DNA of 64,000 bases from positions 62,001-126,000 of the forward strand of contig CALCNO010000201.1 of assembly GCA_937897615.1 (NCBI GenBank). Reading direction: 5' to 3'. The stretch's first letter is position 1; each line of letters opens with the position of its first letter. Under the pieces are notes generated by a model. That model had not been told where the DNA came from and searched no databases. It saw only the letters and a program-made list of their open reading frames with translations. The stretch comes from an uncultured Anaerolineaceae bacterium. Lineage in GTDB: Bacteria; Chloroflexota; Anaerolineae; Anaerolineales; Anaerolineaceae. The position numbers and the translations under genes are program-made. Positions 7,836-16,943 of the stretch are shown piece after piece.

Positions 7836-9248
7836 ATGGGTAGCGAAAACAAACCTGAGTTTCTGAATAAGATTGATGAATATCAGTATGGGTTCAGCGA
7901 TCCTGATACCTCGATTTATAAAAGCGAAAAAGGGCTAAGTGAAGCGGTTGTCCGCAATATCTCCAGGCTCAAAGGGGAGCCGCAATGGATGACCGATTTT
8001 CGGCTAAAGGCGCTTGCGCATTTCCAGAAGCGTCCTATGCCCACCTGGGGAGCCGATATCTCCGGCCTCAATCTGGATGAGATTTACTACTATGTCAAAC
8101 CCACCGACGGCTCAGGCAAAACCTGGGACGAGGTGCCGGATACGATCAAGCGTACCTTTGACCGCCTGGGCATCCCTGAGGCCGAGCGCAAGTTCCTTGC
8201 AGGCGTTGGCGCGCAATATGAATCCGAAATGGTTTATCACAGTATTCAGGAGCACCTGGAAAAGCAGGGTGTCATCTTCCTGAGCATTGAGGATGGGTTG
8301 CGCAAACATCCGGATATCTTCCGCCAGTATTTTGGTACGGTAATACCCATCGAGGATAACAAATTCGCCGCGCTTAACTCGGCCGTCTGGTCGGGCGGCT
8401 CGTTTGTATATGTGCCCAAGGGTGTAAAAGTTGAGCTGCCATTGCAGGCTTACTTCCGTTTGAACCTGGCCAACATTGGCCAATTTGAGCGTTCCCTGAT
8501 CATTGCGGATGAGGGTGCGCAGGTTCATTATGTTGAAGGCTGTACCGCGCCCCAGTACACCACCGATTCTTTTCATAGCGGCGTGATCGAGATTGTGGTT
8601 AAAAAAGGCGCACGCGTGCGCTATACCACTATCCAGAATTGGTCCACCAATGTATATAACCTGGTAACCCAGAGAGCGATGGTGGAAGAGAATGGCACTA
8701 TGGAGTGGGTGGATTGTAACCTCGGCTCAAAAGTGACCATGAAATATCCCTCAACCTACCTCATGGGGCCAGGTGCGCATGGTGAAATCCTTTCTGTTGC
8801 CTTTGCAGGCGAGGGCCAGCAACAGGATGCCGGCGGAAAGGTAATTCACTTTGCCCCCAACACCAGCTCTAAAGTGACCTCAAAGTCCATCAGCAAAAAT
8901 GGCGGCAGGTCATCTTACCGTGGCCTCTTGAAGGTGTACAAAGGCGCCACCAACTCGCGCTCCAATGTTGCCTGTGATGCGCTCCTGCTAGACCCGCAGT
9001 CGCGCTCAGACACTTATCCGACGATTGAGATTGACGAGGAAGACGTGACCATTGGGCATGAGGCTTCTGTCTCTAAAGTCGGCGAGGAGCAGCTTTTCTA
9101 TTTGATGAGCCGCGGCCTGAGCCAGGAAGAAGCTACTACAATGGTGGTCTCGGGTTTCATTGAGCCGCTTGTAAAAGAACTTCCTATGGAATACGCTGTA
9201 GAAATGAACCGCTTGATCCAGCTGCAAATGGAAGGATCGGTGGGGTAA
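7836..9248 (+). CDS. sufB: SufB Fe-S scaffold protein
   Basis: A 470-residue SufB, the cluster-assembling subunit of SufBC2D. The N-terminal helical region ([20 protein letters not shown]) is typical, and the right-handed beta-helix core contains [14 protein letters not shown] and [16 protein letters not shown]. The C-terminal part has [27 protein letters not shown] and [20 protein letters not shown], which interact with SufC and SufD. Length matches the family (about 465-495). GGAAGG precedes the ATG. It is co-transcribed with sufC and sufD, 15 bases from the latter. Confidence 0.96.
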   Translation: MGSENKPEFLNKIDEYQYGFSDPDTSIYKSEKGLSEAVVRNISRLKGEPQWMTDFRLKALAHFQKRPMPTWGADISGLNLDEIYYYVKPTDGSGKTWDEVPDTIKRTFDRLGIPEAERKFLAGVGAQYESEMVYHSIQEHLEKQGVIFLSIEDGLRKHPDIFRQYFGTVIPIEDNKFAALNSAVWSGGSFVYVPKGVKVELPLQAYFRLNLANIGQFERSLIIADEGAQVHYVEGCTAPQYTTDSFHSGVIEIVVKKGARVRYTTIQNWSTNVYNLVTQRAMVEENGTMEWVDCNLGSKVTMKYPSTYLMGPGAHGEILSVAFAGEGQQQDAGGKVIHFAPNTSSKVTSKSISKNGGRSSYRGLLKVYKGATNSRSNVACDALLLDPQSRSDTYPTIEIDEEDVTIGHEASVSKVGEEQLFYLMSRGLSQEEATTMVVSGFIEPLVKELPMEYAVEMNRLIQLQMEGSVG

Positions 9249-9263
9249 CCCCGGATTAGACAC

Positions 9264-10601
9264 ATGGCTGATACAACCGTCAAATTTACCAGATCGCAAC
9301 GTTCTGAAATTACGATCCCCACTGAAATAGGGTTTGCCCCGGATTTTTCGCAGGTAGATGAATTAACGGAATTCCGCAAAGCTGCCTGGGAAGAGTGGAA
9401 AGCCTTGCCGTTCCCTACCGATAAAGAGGATGCCTGGCGCAGGACTTCACTGCGTTCCCTCAATCTGGATACCTATCAGGGTGCTGCTGCCTCTGGCCTC
9501 AAACTCTCTGATCTCCCGGACCATCTTGACCAATCGCTTGCAGAGCAAAATCAAGGCGGGCGCGTCTTCATCAGTGGAAACTGGGTGGAAGAAACCCTGG
9601 ATGCCGACCTGCGGAGCCGGGGCGTGGTTTTTGGCACATTTCGCACTGTAATGCAGGCCCATCCGGGTTTGTTGGCCCGGCTGCTGAAAAAGACCGAGGG
9701 AATGGTGCGTGGCAAATTCGCCGCGCTTGCATCTGCGTTGAGCGTAAATGGTATTCTGCTGTACGTTCCCCGCAACGTTAAAGTGGAAAAACCGCTGCAG
9801 AGCATCACCTGGGTGGATGGCGGCGGTGTTTTGCAGCCCAGCCGGGTACTGGTTGTGCTGGATGAGGGTGCTGAGGCTACCTTTGTTCATGAAGTCTCAT
9901 CGCATGAAGGAGTTGCACAACAGTCTTTCCATGCCGGTTTGTTTGAGATTCTGGTTGGGCCGGCTGCCCGCTTGAATTTTGTGGAATTGCAATCTCTGGG
10001 TTCAAATGTTTGGAACATTACCAACGAGACGGTCACGCTTGAAAAGGACAGCACTCTGGATTGGATATTTGGTTCCCTTGGCAGCAAAGTGACCAAAAGC
10101 TTCTCGCGCTTGAACCTGGCGGGGCAGGGCGCCACCGGTAAAATGTCTGGTTTCTTTTTCACCAATGGCAGCCAGCATCTGGATCACGACACGCGCCAAA
10201 ACCACCAGGCGCCCAATACCACCAGCGACCTGCTTTTCAAGGGGGCGCTGCTCGGTGAAAGCCGCTCTGTCTGGCAGGGCATGATCTATGTGGATCCTGT
10301 TGCATCAAAGACCGATGGCTATCAGGCCAACCGCAACCTCGTTTTGAGCGAGAAAGCGCGCGCGGATTCCATTCCAGGCCTTGAGATCCTCACAGACGAT
10401 GTGCGCTGCACCCACGGGGCAACGGTGGGCAAAATCGACCAGGATCTGGTCTTTTACCTCCAGAGCCGGGGATTGCCGCGTAAGGAAGCAGAAAAGCTAA
10501 TTGTGGAGGGTTTCTTCGACCCGATCATGCAGCGCATCCCATTTGAGAACGTCAAGAAGCGTTTTCAAAAGGCGATTGACGAGAAGATGAGCACTTACTG
10601 A
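9264..10601 (+). CDS. sufD: SufD Fe-S scaffold partner
   Basis: A 445-residue paralogue of SufB that completes the SufBC2D complex. The N-terminal helical domain has the SufD sequence FRKAAWEEWKALPFPTDKED (EAWR-type recognition region). The beta-helix core contains SNVWNITNETVTLEKDSTLD and FGSLGSKVTKSF, and the C-terminal domain HGATVGKIDQDLVFYLQSRG matches the SufB/SufD family. The order C-B-D is the ancestral Suf arrangement. The reading frame is intact with no anomalies. The next gene has its own weak promoter 105 bases downstream, so sufS may be made from two transcripts. Confidence 0.95.
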   Translation: MADTTVKFTRSQRSEITIPTEIGFAPDFSQVDELTEFRKAAWEEWKALPFPTDKEDAWRRTSLRSLNLDTYQGAAASGLKLSDLPDHLDQSLAEQNQGGRVFISGNWVEETLDADLRSRGVVFGTFRTVMQAHPGLLARLLKKTEGMVRGKFAALASALSVNGILLYVPRNVKVEKPLQSITWVDGGGVLQPSRVLVVLDEGAEATFVHEVSSHEGVAQQSFHAGLFEILVGPAARLNFVELQSLGSNVWNITNETVTLEKDSTLDWIFGSLGSKVTKSFSRLNLAGQGATGKMSGFFFTNGSQHLDHDTRQNHQAPNTTSDLLFKGALLGESRSVWQGMIYVDPVASKTDGYQANRNLVLSEKARADSIPGLEILTDDVRCTHGATVGKIDQDLVFYLQSRGLPRKEAEKLIVEGFFDPIMQRIPFENVKKRFQKAIDEKMSTY

Positions 10602-10645
10602 TTCTAACCAGGCATTTGCACCATGTAAGGAGCCTGTGCGCTGAA

Positions 10646-10674
10646 TTGGTGTTTTTTGTAAACTACTATATGAT
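10646..10674 (+). promoter_or_regulatory. Possible internal suf operon promoter
   Basis: TTGGTG (10646-10651), 17-base spacer, TATGAT (10669-10674), upstream of the 97-residue gene. The 105-base gap after sufD is the largest inside the suf block and no terminator is visible in it. Confidence 0.45.
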
Positions 10675-10706
10675 TGAGTTGTAAATCTCTTGATGGAGTA
10701 TAAAAT

Positions 10707-11000
10707 ATGGCATCGGTTCCTTATATCAAACCACCCGAACAGGAATACCAGTACGAAGTTGGCGACACGGTTGAGGTCTTTTGTGACCACGAGAAAAATA
10801 ACGAGCGTGTTCGCGGTTGGCTGAAGGGCATCGTTGTTCAAGTGGATTCCAAAATGGTAGCCGTTCAGTTTCGCACTGATGTTTTTTTGACGGATGGCTG
10901 GATGGTTCCCGACCATATCCTCTGGTACCCGCAGAACTCCCCGCACTTGCGCGTGCCGCTGAAAAAATCTCTGAAGCCAGACCTGGAAAAGCAACTCTAA
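10707..11000 (+). CDS. Small protein of unknown function within the suf operon
   Basis: A 97-residue soluble protein that I do not recognise. GGAG stands 8 bases before the ATG, and the next gene, sufS, starts 10 bases after its stop, so expression with suf is likely. Composition is acidic in the middle and basic at the end. The segment YEVGDTVEVFC, followed by VRGWLKGIVVQVDSKMVAVQ and a W-rich stretch (GWMVPDHILWYP), looks like a small SH3- or Tudor-like beta barrel, though this is only pattern resemblance. One cysteine is present and there is no CxxC motif, so it is not an obvious Fe-S scaffold. Possible roles are an adaptor for SufS or SufU, or an unrelated passenger. Confidence 0.75.
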   Translation: MASVPYIKPPEQEYQYEVGDTVEVFCDHEKNNERVRGWLKGIVVQVDSKMVAVQFRTDVFLTDGWMVPDHILWYPQNSPHLRVPLKKSLKPDLEKQL

Positions 11001-11010
11001 AAGGGTTTGA

Positions 11011-12243
11011 ATGACAACACCTTTCAATGTCGAAAAGGTAAGGCTGGATTTTCCCATTCTGCAACGGCAAGTACATCCGGGTGTTCCTCTGGTTTACCTG
11101 GATTCCACCGCTACTGCACAAAAGCCGCAAGCCGTAATTGATGTGCTGGACGAGTATTATCGCCTGCACAACGGTAATATTCATCGTGGAGTTCACACGC
11201 TTGCCGAGGAGGCAACGCGGGCTTATGAAGAAGCCAGGGAAAAGATTGCCCACTTTATCAACGCCAAAAAGTCCCGCCAAATTGTGTACACCCGCAGCAC
11301 CACTGAGTCAATTAATCTGGTCGCGCAAACCTGGGGAAGGAAGAATCTCAAGGCTGGCGATCTGGTGATCCTGACCGAGATGGAGCACCACTCCAACCTT
11401 GTTCCCTGGCAATTGCTGGCTGAAGAAAAGGGCCTCCGGCTGGAATTTATCCCCGTGGATGATGACGGACTATTGGATTTAGCCGTCTATGGCCAGCTTT
11501 TGCAGCAATCCCCTCGGCTTGTGGCTTTTACGCACATGTCCAATGTGCTGGGGACGGTTAACCCTGCCAGAGAAATGGTCGCCAAAGCCAGGGCTGCCGG
11601 GGCGATCACGCTGATCGATGGCGCTCAATCGGTGCCACATTTCAAGGTGGATGTACAAGATTTGGGCGTAGACTTTATGGCCTTTTCTGCCCACAAAATG
11701 ATCGGCCCTACGGGTATCGGCGCTCTTTACGGGCGTGAGGAATTGCTTGAGGACATGCCCCCTTATCAGGGTGGCGGGGATATGATCAAGAAGGTTTTTC
11801 TGCGTTCATTTACTCCAAATGAGATTCCCTATAAATTTGAAGCGGGTACGCCGGCCATTGCCGAGGCAATCGGATTTGGTGCTGCGGTAGATTATCTGGA
11901 GAAGATTGGCATGGACGCAATTGCCGAGCATGAGCACCGCCTGGTGGCATATGCGATGCAAAAACTGACAACAATCCCTGGCTTGCAAATTCTTGGCGAG
12001 CAGAAGGGAAATCGCGGCGGTGTGACCTCCTTTACCCTTAAGGGAATCCATCCGCACGATGTAGCTCAAATCTTGGATCAATACGGGGTAGCCGTCCGGG
12101 CGGGGCACCACTGTGCCATGCCGCTGCATGACCGTTTTCACCTGCCTGCCACCACCAGAGCCAGTTATTATTTGTATAATACGTCTGGTGATATTGACCA
12201 ATTGATTGTTGGCGTGAATGCCGTTGTAAAAATGTTTAAGTGA
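11011..12243 (+). CDS. sufS: SufS cysteine desulfurase
   Basis: A 410-residue group II cysteine desulfurase. It removes sulfur from cysteine as a persulfide for cluster assembly. The N-terminal YLDSTATAQKPQAVIDV, the PLP-binding lysine in FSAHKMIGPTGIGALYG, and the active cysteine C368 in VRAGHHCAMPLHDRF are all present. The R-x-G-x-H-C-A context is SufS-type rather than the flexible-loop IscS type. The usual substitution of alanine in the otherwise conserved DNAAT motif (here DSTAT) is a small variation. SufU immediately downstream (6 bases) is the expected sulfur acceptor, as in Gram-positive and many anaerobic bacteria that lack SufE. Confidence 0.95.
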   Translation: MTTPFNVEKVRLDFPILQRQVHPGVPLVYLDSTATAQKPQAVIDVLDEYYRLHNGNIHRGVHTLAEEATRAYEEAREKIAHFINAKKSRQIVYTRSTTESINLVAQTWGRKNLKAGDLVILTEMEHHSNLVPWQLLAEEKGLRLEFIPVDDDGLLDLAVYGQLLQQSPRLVAFTHMSNVLGTVNPAREMVAKARAAGAITLIDGAQSVPHFKVDVQDLGVDFMAFSAHKMIGPTGIGALYGREELLEDMPPYQGGGDMIKKVFLRSFTPNEIPYKFEAGTPAIAEAIGFGAAVDYLEKIGMDAIAEHEHRLVAYAMQKLTTIPGLQILGEQKGNRGGVTSFTLKGIHPHDVAQILDQYGVAVRAGHHCAMPLHDRFHLPATTRASYYLYNTSGDIDQLIVGVNAVVKMFK

Positions 12244-12249
12244 GATGCA

Positions 12250-12651
12250 ATGGACGATCTTTATCGCGAAGTGATCATTGAGCATTATAAGAATCCGAGC
12301 TACCGCGGTTCTCTCGACCCGCACGATATCAGCTTTGAGGATGAGAACCCGCTCTGTGGCGATCATATTAAGATTGATTTGCGCGTAGACGAAAATGGCA
12401 TCGTGACAGATGCTGCGTTTGATGGGCACGGTTGCGCCATTTCGCAGGCCTCGGCTGACCTCTTGCTGGAATCCATAATTGGCAAGTCCGTGGATGAGGT
12501 CAAGAAAATGACCAAGAACAACATTCTGGAGCTTTTGGGGATTGAACTTGGCCCGGTGCGCCTCAAATGTGCACTTCTTCCCCTGAAAATACTCAAGGCA
12601 GGGGTGTATGGGTTGGGGGAAGCTTCTGATGATCTAGTAGAGGAGGGGTAA
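12250..12651 (+). CDS. sufU: SufU zinc-dependent sulfur transfer protein
   Basis: A 133-residue SufU. C36 and D38 in NPLCGDH, C62 in GHGCAISQAS and C107 in RLKCALLP are the conserved zinc/sulfur ligands. The insertion between the second and third cysteines (IIGKSVDEVKKMTKNN) distinguishes SufU from IscU. In the family SufU swaps its zinc ligand with the SufS active site and accepts the persulfide. It lies 6 bases after sufS and its TAA abuts the ATG of the Rieske gene, so the three are surely co-translated. It is slightly shorter than Bacillus SufU (about 147). Confidence 0.94.
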   Translation: MDDLYREVIIEHYKNPSYRGSLDPHDISFEDENPLCGDHIKIDLRVDENGIVTDAAFDGHGCAISQASADLLLESIIGKSVDEVKKMTKNNILELLGIELGPVRLKCALLPLKILKAGVYGLGEASDDLVEEG

Positions 12652-12978
12652 ATGGCGGACATGGAGACCCAATACTACCGCGTGGTGAAAGCGAGCGAGA
12701 TCCCGGAGGGAGAGCGCTTGATCGTGGAGATTGCCAGTCTTCCCATTGTGATCTTCAATGTCGGGGGAGAGTTGTTGGCAACCGGCGATCTGTGCACGCA
12801 TGACGAAGGGCCGATTGGTGACGGGGAGTTGATTGGCGATGTGATCGTGTGCCCGCGCCACGGCGCCAGGTTTGATGTTCATACTGGCAAGGCGCTGTCT
12901 TTGCCAGCAGTGTACGGCATTCCCGTTTATCCGATACGAATAGTTGAAGAATATATTGAAGTAGGGATACCCAAATAG
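12652..12978 (+). CDS. Rieske [2Fe-2S] ferredoxin
   Basis: A 108-residue Rieske-domain protein with ligands C48 and H50 (LCTHDEGP) and C67 and H70 (VCPRHGARFD). It has no signal peptide or membrane anchor, so it is a soluble cytoplasmic electron carrier of the type that serves oxygenases or SufE/SufU partners. It starts at the base after the sufU stop, and a terminator lies 5 bases after its own stop, so it closes the suf operon. Placement with suf suggests either electron supply for cluster assembly or a client whose level follows Suf activity. No oxygenase is encoded nearby, so the classical dioxygenase role is unlikely. Confidence 0.93.
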   Translation: MADMETQYYRVVKASEIPEGERLIVEIASLPIVIFNVGGELLATGDLCTHDEGPIGDGELIGDVIVCPRHGARFDVHTGKALSLPAVYGIPVYPIRIVEEYIEVGIPK

Positions 12979-12982
12979 AAGC

Positions 12983-13012
12983 AAAAACCGCGCCCTCAGG
13001 CGCGGTTTTTTT
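12983..13012. terminator. Bidirectional rho-independent terminator
   Basis: Stem CCGCGCC (12988-12994) and GGCGCGG (12999-13005) around a CTCA loop, with five A upstream and seven T downstream. It ends the suf operon, and on the other strand the PIG-L gene whose stop is at 13015. Confidence 0.92.
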
Positions 13013-13014
13013 GA

Positions 13015-13656
13015 TCAATCAAATGTGCCAATGATTCGCAGGATATCAAATCCTTCGGCGTATTTGCGTTCTGCCAGTGCGCCGTTACGGATGAGCGTAG
13101 CGCGTGTGATCTCGGGATCAAAGTAGTATTTGCTATCGTACGTGTGGTACTCGGCAAGGGCGGCGATCTTTTTATCTACGTCAGATTCCTCAACCCCCAC
13201 CAAAAAGTTCGGAAAGAATCCGTAACTGCTGCGGATCACGTCGAACCCCAGCACAGTGGTGCCCCTAAAGGCGCGCAGACCTTCGCCGGTGACGGTGGCA
13301 TGGTCTTGATGGATATCGGCTTTGGTATGCACAAAAACGATGTCCGGGTGAAAATCCTGGTTCAGCTTGATCATATACTCAAGGATTTCTTGCCGGGCCT
13401 GGGGAAATCTGCGCGTTTCAAACTGCCCTACGATAACGCTTTCGGGCTTTATCCCCAGAATCTCCATGCTGCGCTGGTGTTCCCTGACCACATTGGTCAG
13501 CAGCGGATTCTTCTGGTTATCAGAAAGGGTCACACACTTGATGTCCGCCTTGCCGGCAATGTGCGCGATCAGCGCGCCGCACCCGATTTCGATATCGTCC
13601 GGGTGAGCGCCAATGAAAAGGATTCTTTTTCCTGAGAACTTCATGTCGTGGTTCAT
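13015..13656 (-). CDS. PIG-L/LmbE family N-acyl deacetylase
   Basis: A 213-residue zinc-dependent deacetylase. The metal and catalytic motif AHPDDIEIGCGA (from about residue 17) and the second ligand region DIHQDHATVTGEGL are canonical. Family members remove acetyl groups from N-acetylglucosamine-type substrates (MshB, BshB, lipid precursors). Only 7 bases separate it from the methyltransferase upstream. Pairing a PIG-L enzyme with a SAM methyltransferase is seen in glycan or small-thiol modification, but nothing here fixes the substrate. A second in-frame Met (MKFSGK) at residue 5 is an equally good start. Confidence 0.87.
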   Translation of the reverse strand: MNHDMKFSGKRILFIGAHPDDIEIGCGALIAHIAGKADIKCVTLSDNQKNPLLTNVVREHQRSMEILGIKPESVIVGQFETRRFPQARQEILEYMIKLNQDFHPDIVFVHTKADIHQDHATVTGEGLRAFRGTTVLGFDVIRSSYGFFPNFLVGVEESDVDKKIAALAEYHTYDSKYYFDPEITRATLIRNGALAERKYAEGFDILRIIGTFD

Positions 13657-13663
13657 AAGTAAC

Positions 13664-14464
13664 CTATTTAGTAGCCAGAATCCCGCCGACGACTTTGGTC
13701 ATCACCAGGGCGCCGTCGCGTTTCATGCGTTTTTCTGCCACGGCTGTAATTTGCTGGATGATCTTTTCAAAATCGTCCTTACTTTTGAAGAAGGCTCCCC
13801 AGAGTTTGCGGTCCTCAGACATGGAAGCGCGCGTATACGCAATAAACGGCTCAACGCTCTCAAAGTGCAGGGGGTTTTCAAAGATGTGCAGGTCTACTTT
13901 TGAGTAAAGCGATTTTACGGTAGACAAAAGCTCGGTGGAATAACGTGAGCTGCCGGGCATGGGGGGGATTTCCTTTTGCGTGGCTTCGCGGATGATATCG
14001 TAGAAAAGCTGCTTGTTCTGCGGCATAGGACCGGTGGTAAAGAGGCGCCCACCAGGTTTGGTAATGCGGAACATTTCGCCGATGGTGAACGGGAAGAATT
14101 CAGCATAGTAAATGGCAAAACAGCAGGAAACGAAATCAAACTCATTCGATGGATATTTGAAGGCTTTGTTGAAATCCAGGTGATCAAAAACGATGTCCGC
14201 TTTGCGTTTTTTATTTTCGGCCACTGCCTGATCCAACAGCTCCTGGCTCACATCGCCGCCGGTGATCTTTGCATTGCCCTTGAGATAGTCATAGTAGGAA
14301 AAACATTGTTTGCCAGACCCGCAACCAACATCTAGGATGGCATTGCCGGGTTGCAGTTTGATCAGTTCCAGCATCCAGGCATCAATGTCCTTGGCACCGT
14401 ACTTAGAATGGATGTCAATGCGCACTGCCAGGTCTTTGGTGGTTTCCTGAAAATCAATTTTCAT
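13664..14464 (-). CDS. SAM-dependent methyltransferase, class I
   Basis: A 266-residue class I methyltransferase. SAM-binding motif I is ILDVGCGSGKQCF (about residue 40), motif II-like acid TGGDVSQELLDQA, and the post-I region FDFVSCCFAIYYAEF follows. The C terminus (SRYSTELLSTVKSLYSKVDLH) is typical of small-molecule methyltransferases. GAGG stands 7 bases before the ATG. It lies 39 bases downstream of the hypE stop and just upstream of the PIG-L deacetylase, so it may be expressed by read-through from the hyp genes or from its own promoter; none was recognised. The substrate is unknown. Confidence 0.85.
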   Translation of the reverse strand: MKIDFQETTKDLAVRIDIHSKYGAKDIDAWMLELIKLQPGNAILDVGCGSGKQCFSYYDYLKGNAKITGGDVSQELLDQAVAENKKRKADIVFDHLDFNKAFKYPSNEFDFVSCCFAIYYAEFFPFTIGEMFRITKPGGRLFTTGPMPQNKQLFYDIIREATQKEIPPMPGSSRYSTELLSTVKSLYSKVDLHIFENPLHFESVEPFIAYTRASMSEDRKLWGAFFKSKDDFEKIIQQITAVAEKRMKRDGALVMTKVVGGILATK

Positions 14465-14503
14465 AATAAAGCCTCGGTTTGGGTGATTTATTTACTTACA
14501 ATT

Positions 14504-15568
14504 CTAACAGATACGGGGGAGCATTTCACCGGCCATTACATCCAGAATGCGCGTTGAGCCAATGCGGGTTTTTAGCAAGACCGTTGCTTTTGGCTTTTCG
14601 GTCACTTTGCCGATCATGGCGGCATCTTTGCCGTAGGGATGGTTGTGGAGGATGCCCAGAGTTTTTTCCACGTTCGTTTCTGGCGTTATGATGATCACTT
14701 TGCCTTCATTAGCCACATACAGGGGATCAAAGCCCAGCAGCTCACAGATGGAAGCCACCGCAGGCCTCACCGGTAACTGTGTTTCTTCAAGCGTAATATT
14801 TACGCCGGATTGCCCGGCTATTTCATTTAATGTGGTTGCCAGGCCGCCGCGGGTGGGGTCGCGCAAGACATGAACCTCAATGTCCGCGCCAAGTATTTCC
14901 TCGATCATCTTGTTTAGGGGAGCCACATCTGAAAGGAGCTGACTTTCTAGGCCCAGGTCGCCGCGCGCTGCCAGAACGGCCATGCCGTGATCCCCAAGCG
15001 TGCCGGAGACGATCACAGCATCTCCCGGGCGCGCCAGGCTGCCGTTGATGTCGGTTCCATCTGGAACAAATCCAAAGCCTGACGTGGAGATAAACAACCC
15101 GTCGGCTTTTCCCTTTTCCACCACTTTTGTGTCGCCGGCGGCAATGATTATCCCGGCTTCTTTTGCAGCCGTAGCCATTGACGTGGCAATACGTTCCAGG
15201 TCTGCGATGCGGAACCCTTCCTCGATAATGAAACTGGCGGTGAGCGCCACCGGAATCGCGCCAGACATGGCAACATCATTCACTGTGCCGCATACTGCCA
15301 GCCGCCCAATGTCTCCGCCGGGGAAGAAAAGTGGTGAAACAATGTGGGCATCTGTGCTCAGGGCAATGCGCTTACCGGTTGCATTGGAGAGCGCCGCAAA
15401 ATCATTGTTGGCATCCAGCGCTGCGTTTGAAAAATGAGGCTGGAACACTCTGCGGATTAGTTCTTGGGTCATGCGCCCGCCCGAACCATGCCCCATCACG
15501 ATCTGCTCATTGTGTGGCAGGGGAACCGGGCACACCGCTCCTTGCATTTCTGGGAGTTCAGAGTTCAT
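14504..15568 (-). CDS. hypE: HypE carbamoyl dehydratase for NiFe hydrogenase maturation
   Basis: A 354-residue HypE. It dehydrates the carbamoyl group on its own C-terminal cysteine to thiocyanate, the source of the cyanide ligands. The chain ends MLPRIC, giving the essential terminal Cys354. The ATP-binding part has [15 protein letters not shown] near the start and [15 protein letters not shown]. The start is set at 15568, where ATG overlaps the hypD stop as ATGA; a longer frame upstream runs inside hypD. It is the last gene of hypABFCDE. No terminator was seen after it. Confidence 0.95.
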   Translation of the reverse strand: MNSELPEMQGAVCPVPLPHNEQIVMGHGSGGRMTQELIRRVFQPHFSNAALDANNDFAALSNATGKRIALSTDAHIVSPLFFPGGDIGRLAVCGTVNDVAMSGAIPVALTASFIIEEGFRIADLERIATSMATAAKEAGIIIAAGDTKVVEKGKADGLFISTSGFGFVPDGTDINGSLARPGDAVIVSGTLGDHGMAVLAARGDLGLESQLLSDVAPLNKMIEEILGADIEVHVLRDPTRGGLATTLNEIAGQSGVNITLEETQLPVRPAVASICELLGFDPLYVANEGKVIIITPETNVEKTLGILHNHPYGKDAAMIGKVTEKPKATVLLKTRIGSTRILDVMAGEMLPRIC

Positions 15569-16665
15569 TGCGCAACATCCTTGTTTCTGGAGTAGCGATA
15601 ATAAGCAGAGCAGGCGCCTTCTGAAGAAACCATTGTCGCCCCCAGCGGATTTTCCGGTGTGCACAGCGTCCCAAATGCCGGGCATTGATTTGGCTTGACG
15701 ATTCCCTGCAGCACCTGGCCGGAAATGCAAATTTCGGACTCATGCGTAGCAATGTGTTCCACCGCGAATCTCTTTTCAGCGTCGAATTGCGTGAATTCCG
15801 GGCGTATGCCCAATCCACTCATGGGGATCATGCCGATGCCGCGCCAGTTGCGATCTACCGGCTGAAAAACGGTGGCGATGATCTTCTGGGCTGCTTCATT
15901 GCCTTTTTCGGTCACAATTCTTGTGTACGCGTTTGCTACCTCGTATTGTGAACTTTCCAGCATTTCGACCGTTTTGATAATGCCGTTAATGAGGTCAAGC
16001 GGCTCAAAGCCGGTTACGACTATGGGTGTTTTGCATTTGGCGGCAATTGCGTGGTATTCGTGGTAACCCATCACCGCGCAGACATGCCCGGCCGCCAAAA
16101 AACCCTGCACACGGTTGCTGGCCGACCCCAGAATGGCTTCCATCGCGGGGGGAACCGTCACTTGCGAGACCAGCACCGAAAAATTCTTCAGTCCCAATGA
16201 TTTTGCCTGTAGCACGCTCATGGCATTGACCGGGGCTGTGGTTTCAAAGCCGATGGCAAAGAAAACCACCTCCTTATCCGGGTTTTGCTGTGCGATTTTG
16301 ACCGCATCCAGCGGCGAATAAACGATACGCACCTGGCAGCCGGCAGCCCGTATTGAAAAGAGATCACCGTTTGAACCGGGCACCCGCAGCATGTCCCCAA
16401 AGGAGCAGAAGATTACATTTGGTTGTGCGGCAATCGCCAGGGCTTTGTCTACCAATTCAAGTGAGGTAACGCAAACCGGGCAGCCGGGGCCATGCACCAA
16501 TTCAATATTGAGGGGCAATAATCGATCAAGCCCATTTTGCATAATGGAATGGGTTTGCCCGCCGCAAATCTCCATGATTACCCAATGCTGCCGGGTGATC
16601 TTGTGCAGATGTTCCAGCGCGGTTTTGGCAAGGTCGCCGTTGCGAAACTCGTCTAGATACTTCAT
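15565..16665 (-). CDS. hypD: HypD Fe(CN)2CO assembly protein
   Basis: A 366-residue HypD, the scaffold on which the Fe(CN)2CO unit forms together with HypC. Conserved cysteine motifs are visible: CGGQTHSIM (about residue 34), GPGCPVCVT (about residue 60), GFETTAP, and the C-terminal cluster region [20 protein letters not shown]. The length is as expected. The start overlaps the hypC stop by 4 bases and the end overlaps hypE by 4 bases, so the three are translationally coupled. Confidence 0.96.
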   Translation of the reverse strand: MKYLDEFRNGDLAKTALEHLHKITRQHWVIMEICGGQTHSIMQNGLDRLLPLNIELVHGPGCPVCVTSLELVDKALAIAAQPNVIFCSFGDMLRVPGSNGDLFSIRAAGCQVRIVYSPLDAVKIAQQNPDKEVVFFAIGFETTAPVNAMSVLQAKSLGLKNFSVLVSQVTVPPAMEAILGSASNRVQGFLAAGHVCAVMGYHEYHAIAAKCKTPIVVTGFEPLDLINGIIKTVEMLESSQYEVANAYTRIVTEKGNEAAQKIIATVFQPVDRNWRGIGMIPMSGLGIRPEFTQFDAEKRFAVEHIATHESEICISGQVLQGIVKPNQCPAFGTLCTPENPLGATMVSSEGACSAYYRYSRNKDVAQ

Positions 16666-16934
16666 TTTCCCTGCATATCAGTTGGATCCGGTATGGATAA
16701 CTCGGCATCCAGCTCATCCAACTCACGGAATGCTTCCAGGGTTGCCTGGGCTTCTTCTTCGCTGAGGGTGTTGAGGGCAAACCCTGCATGGACAATCACA
16801 TACTGGTCAACTGTTGCATCCGGGATTGCCTCCAAGCAGACTTCGCGTGTTACCCCGCCAAAATCCACCTTACCCATCTTGCCCGCGGGGGTGGTATAGA
16901 TATCAGTGATTTTTCCGGGTACTGCCAGACACAT
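16662..16934 (-). CDS. hypC: HypC hydrogenase assembly chaperone
   Basis: A 90-residue HypC/HybG protein. The N terminus MCLAVPGKI gives the essential Cys2 that holds the iron unit after removal of Met. [20 protein letters not shown] is the conserved middle. It shuttles the Fe(CN)2CO group from HypD to the hydrogenase large subunit. AGAGGTG precedes the ATG by 4 bases. It lies between hypF (9 bases) and hypD (4-base overlap). Confidence 0.95.
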   Translation of the reverse strand: MCLAVPGKITDIYTTPAGKMGKVDFGGVTREVCLEAIPDATVDQYVIVHAGFALNTLSEEEAQATLEAFRELDELDAELSIPDPTDMQGK

Positions 16935-16943
16935 AATGCACCT

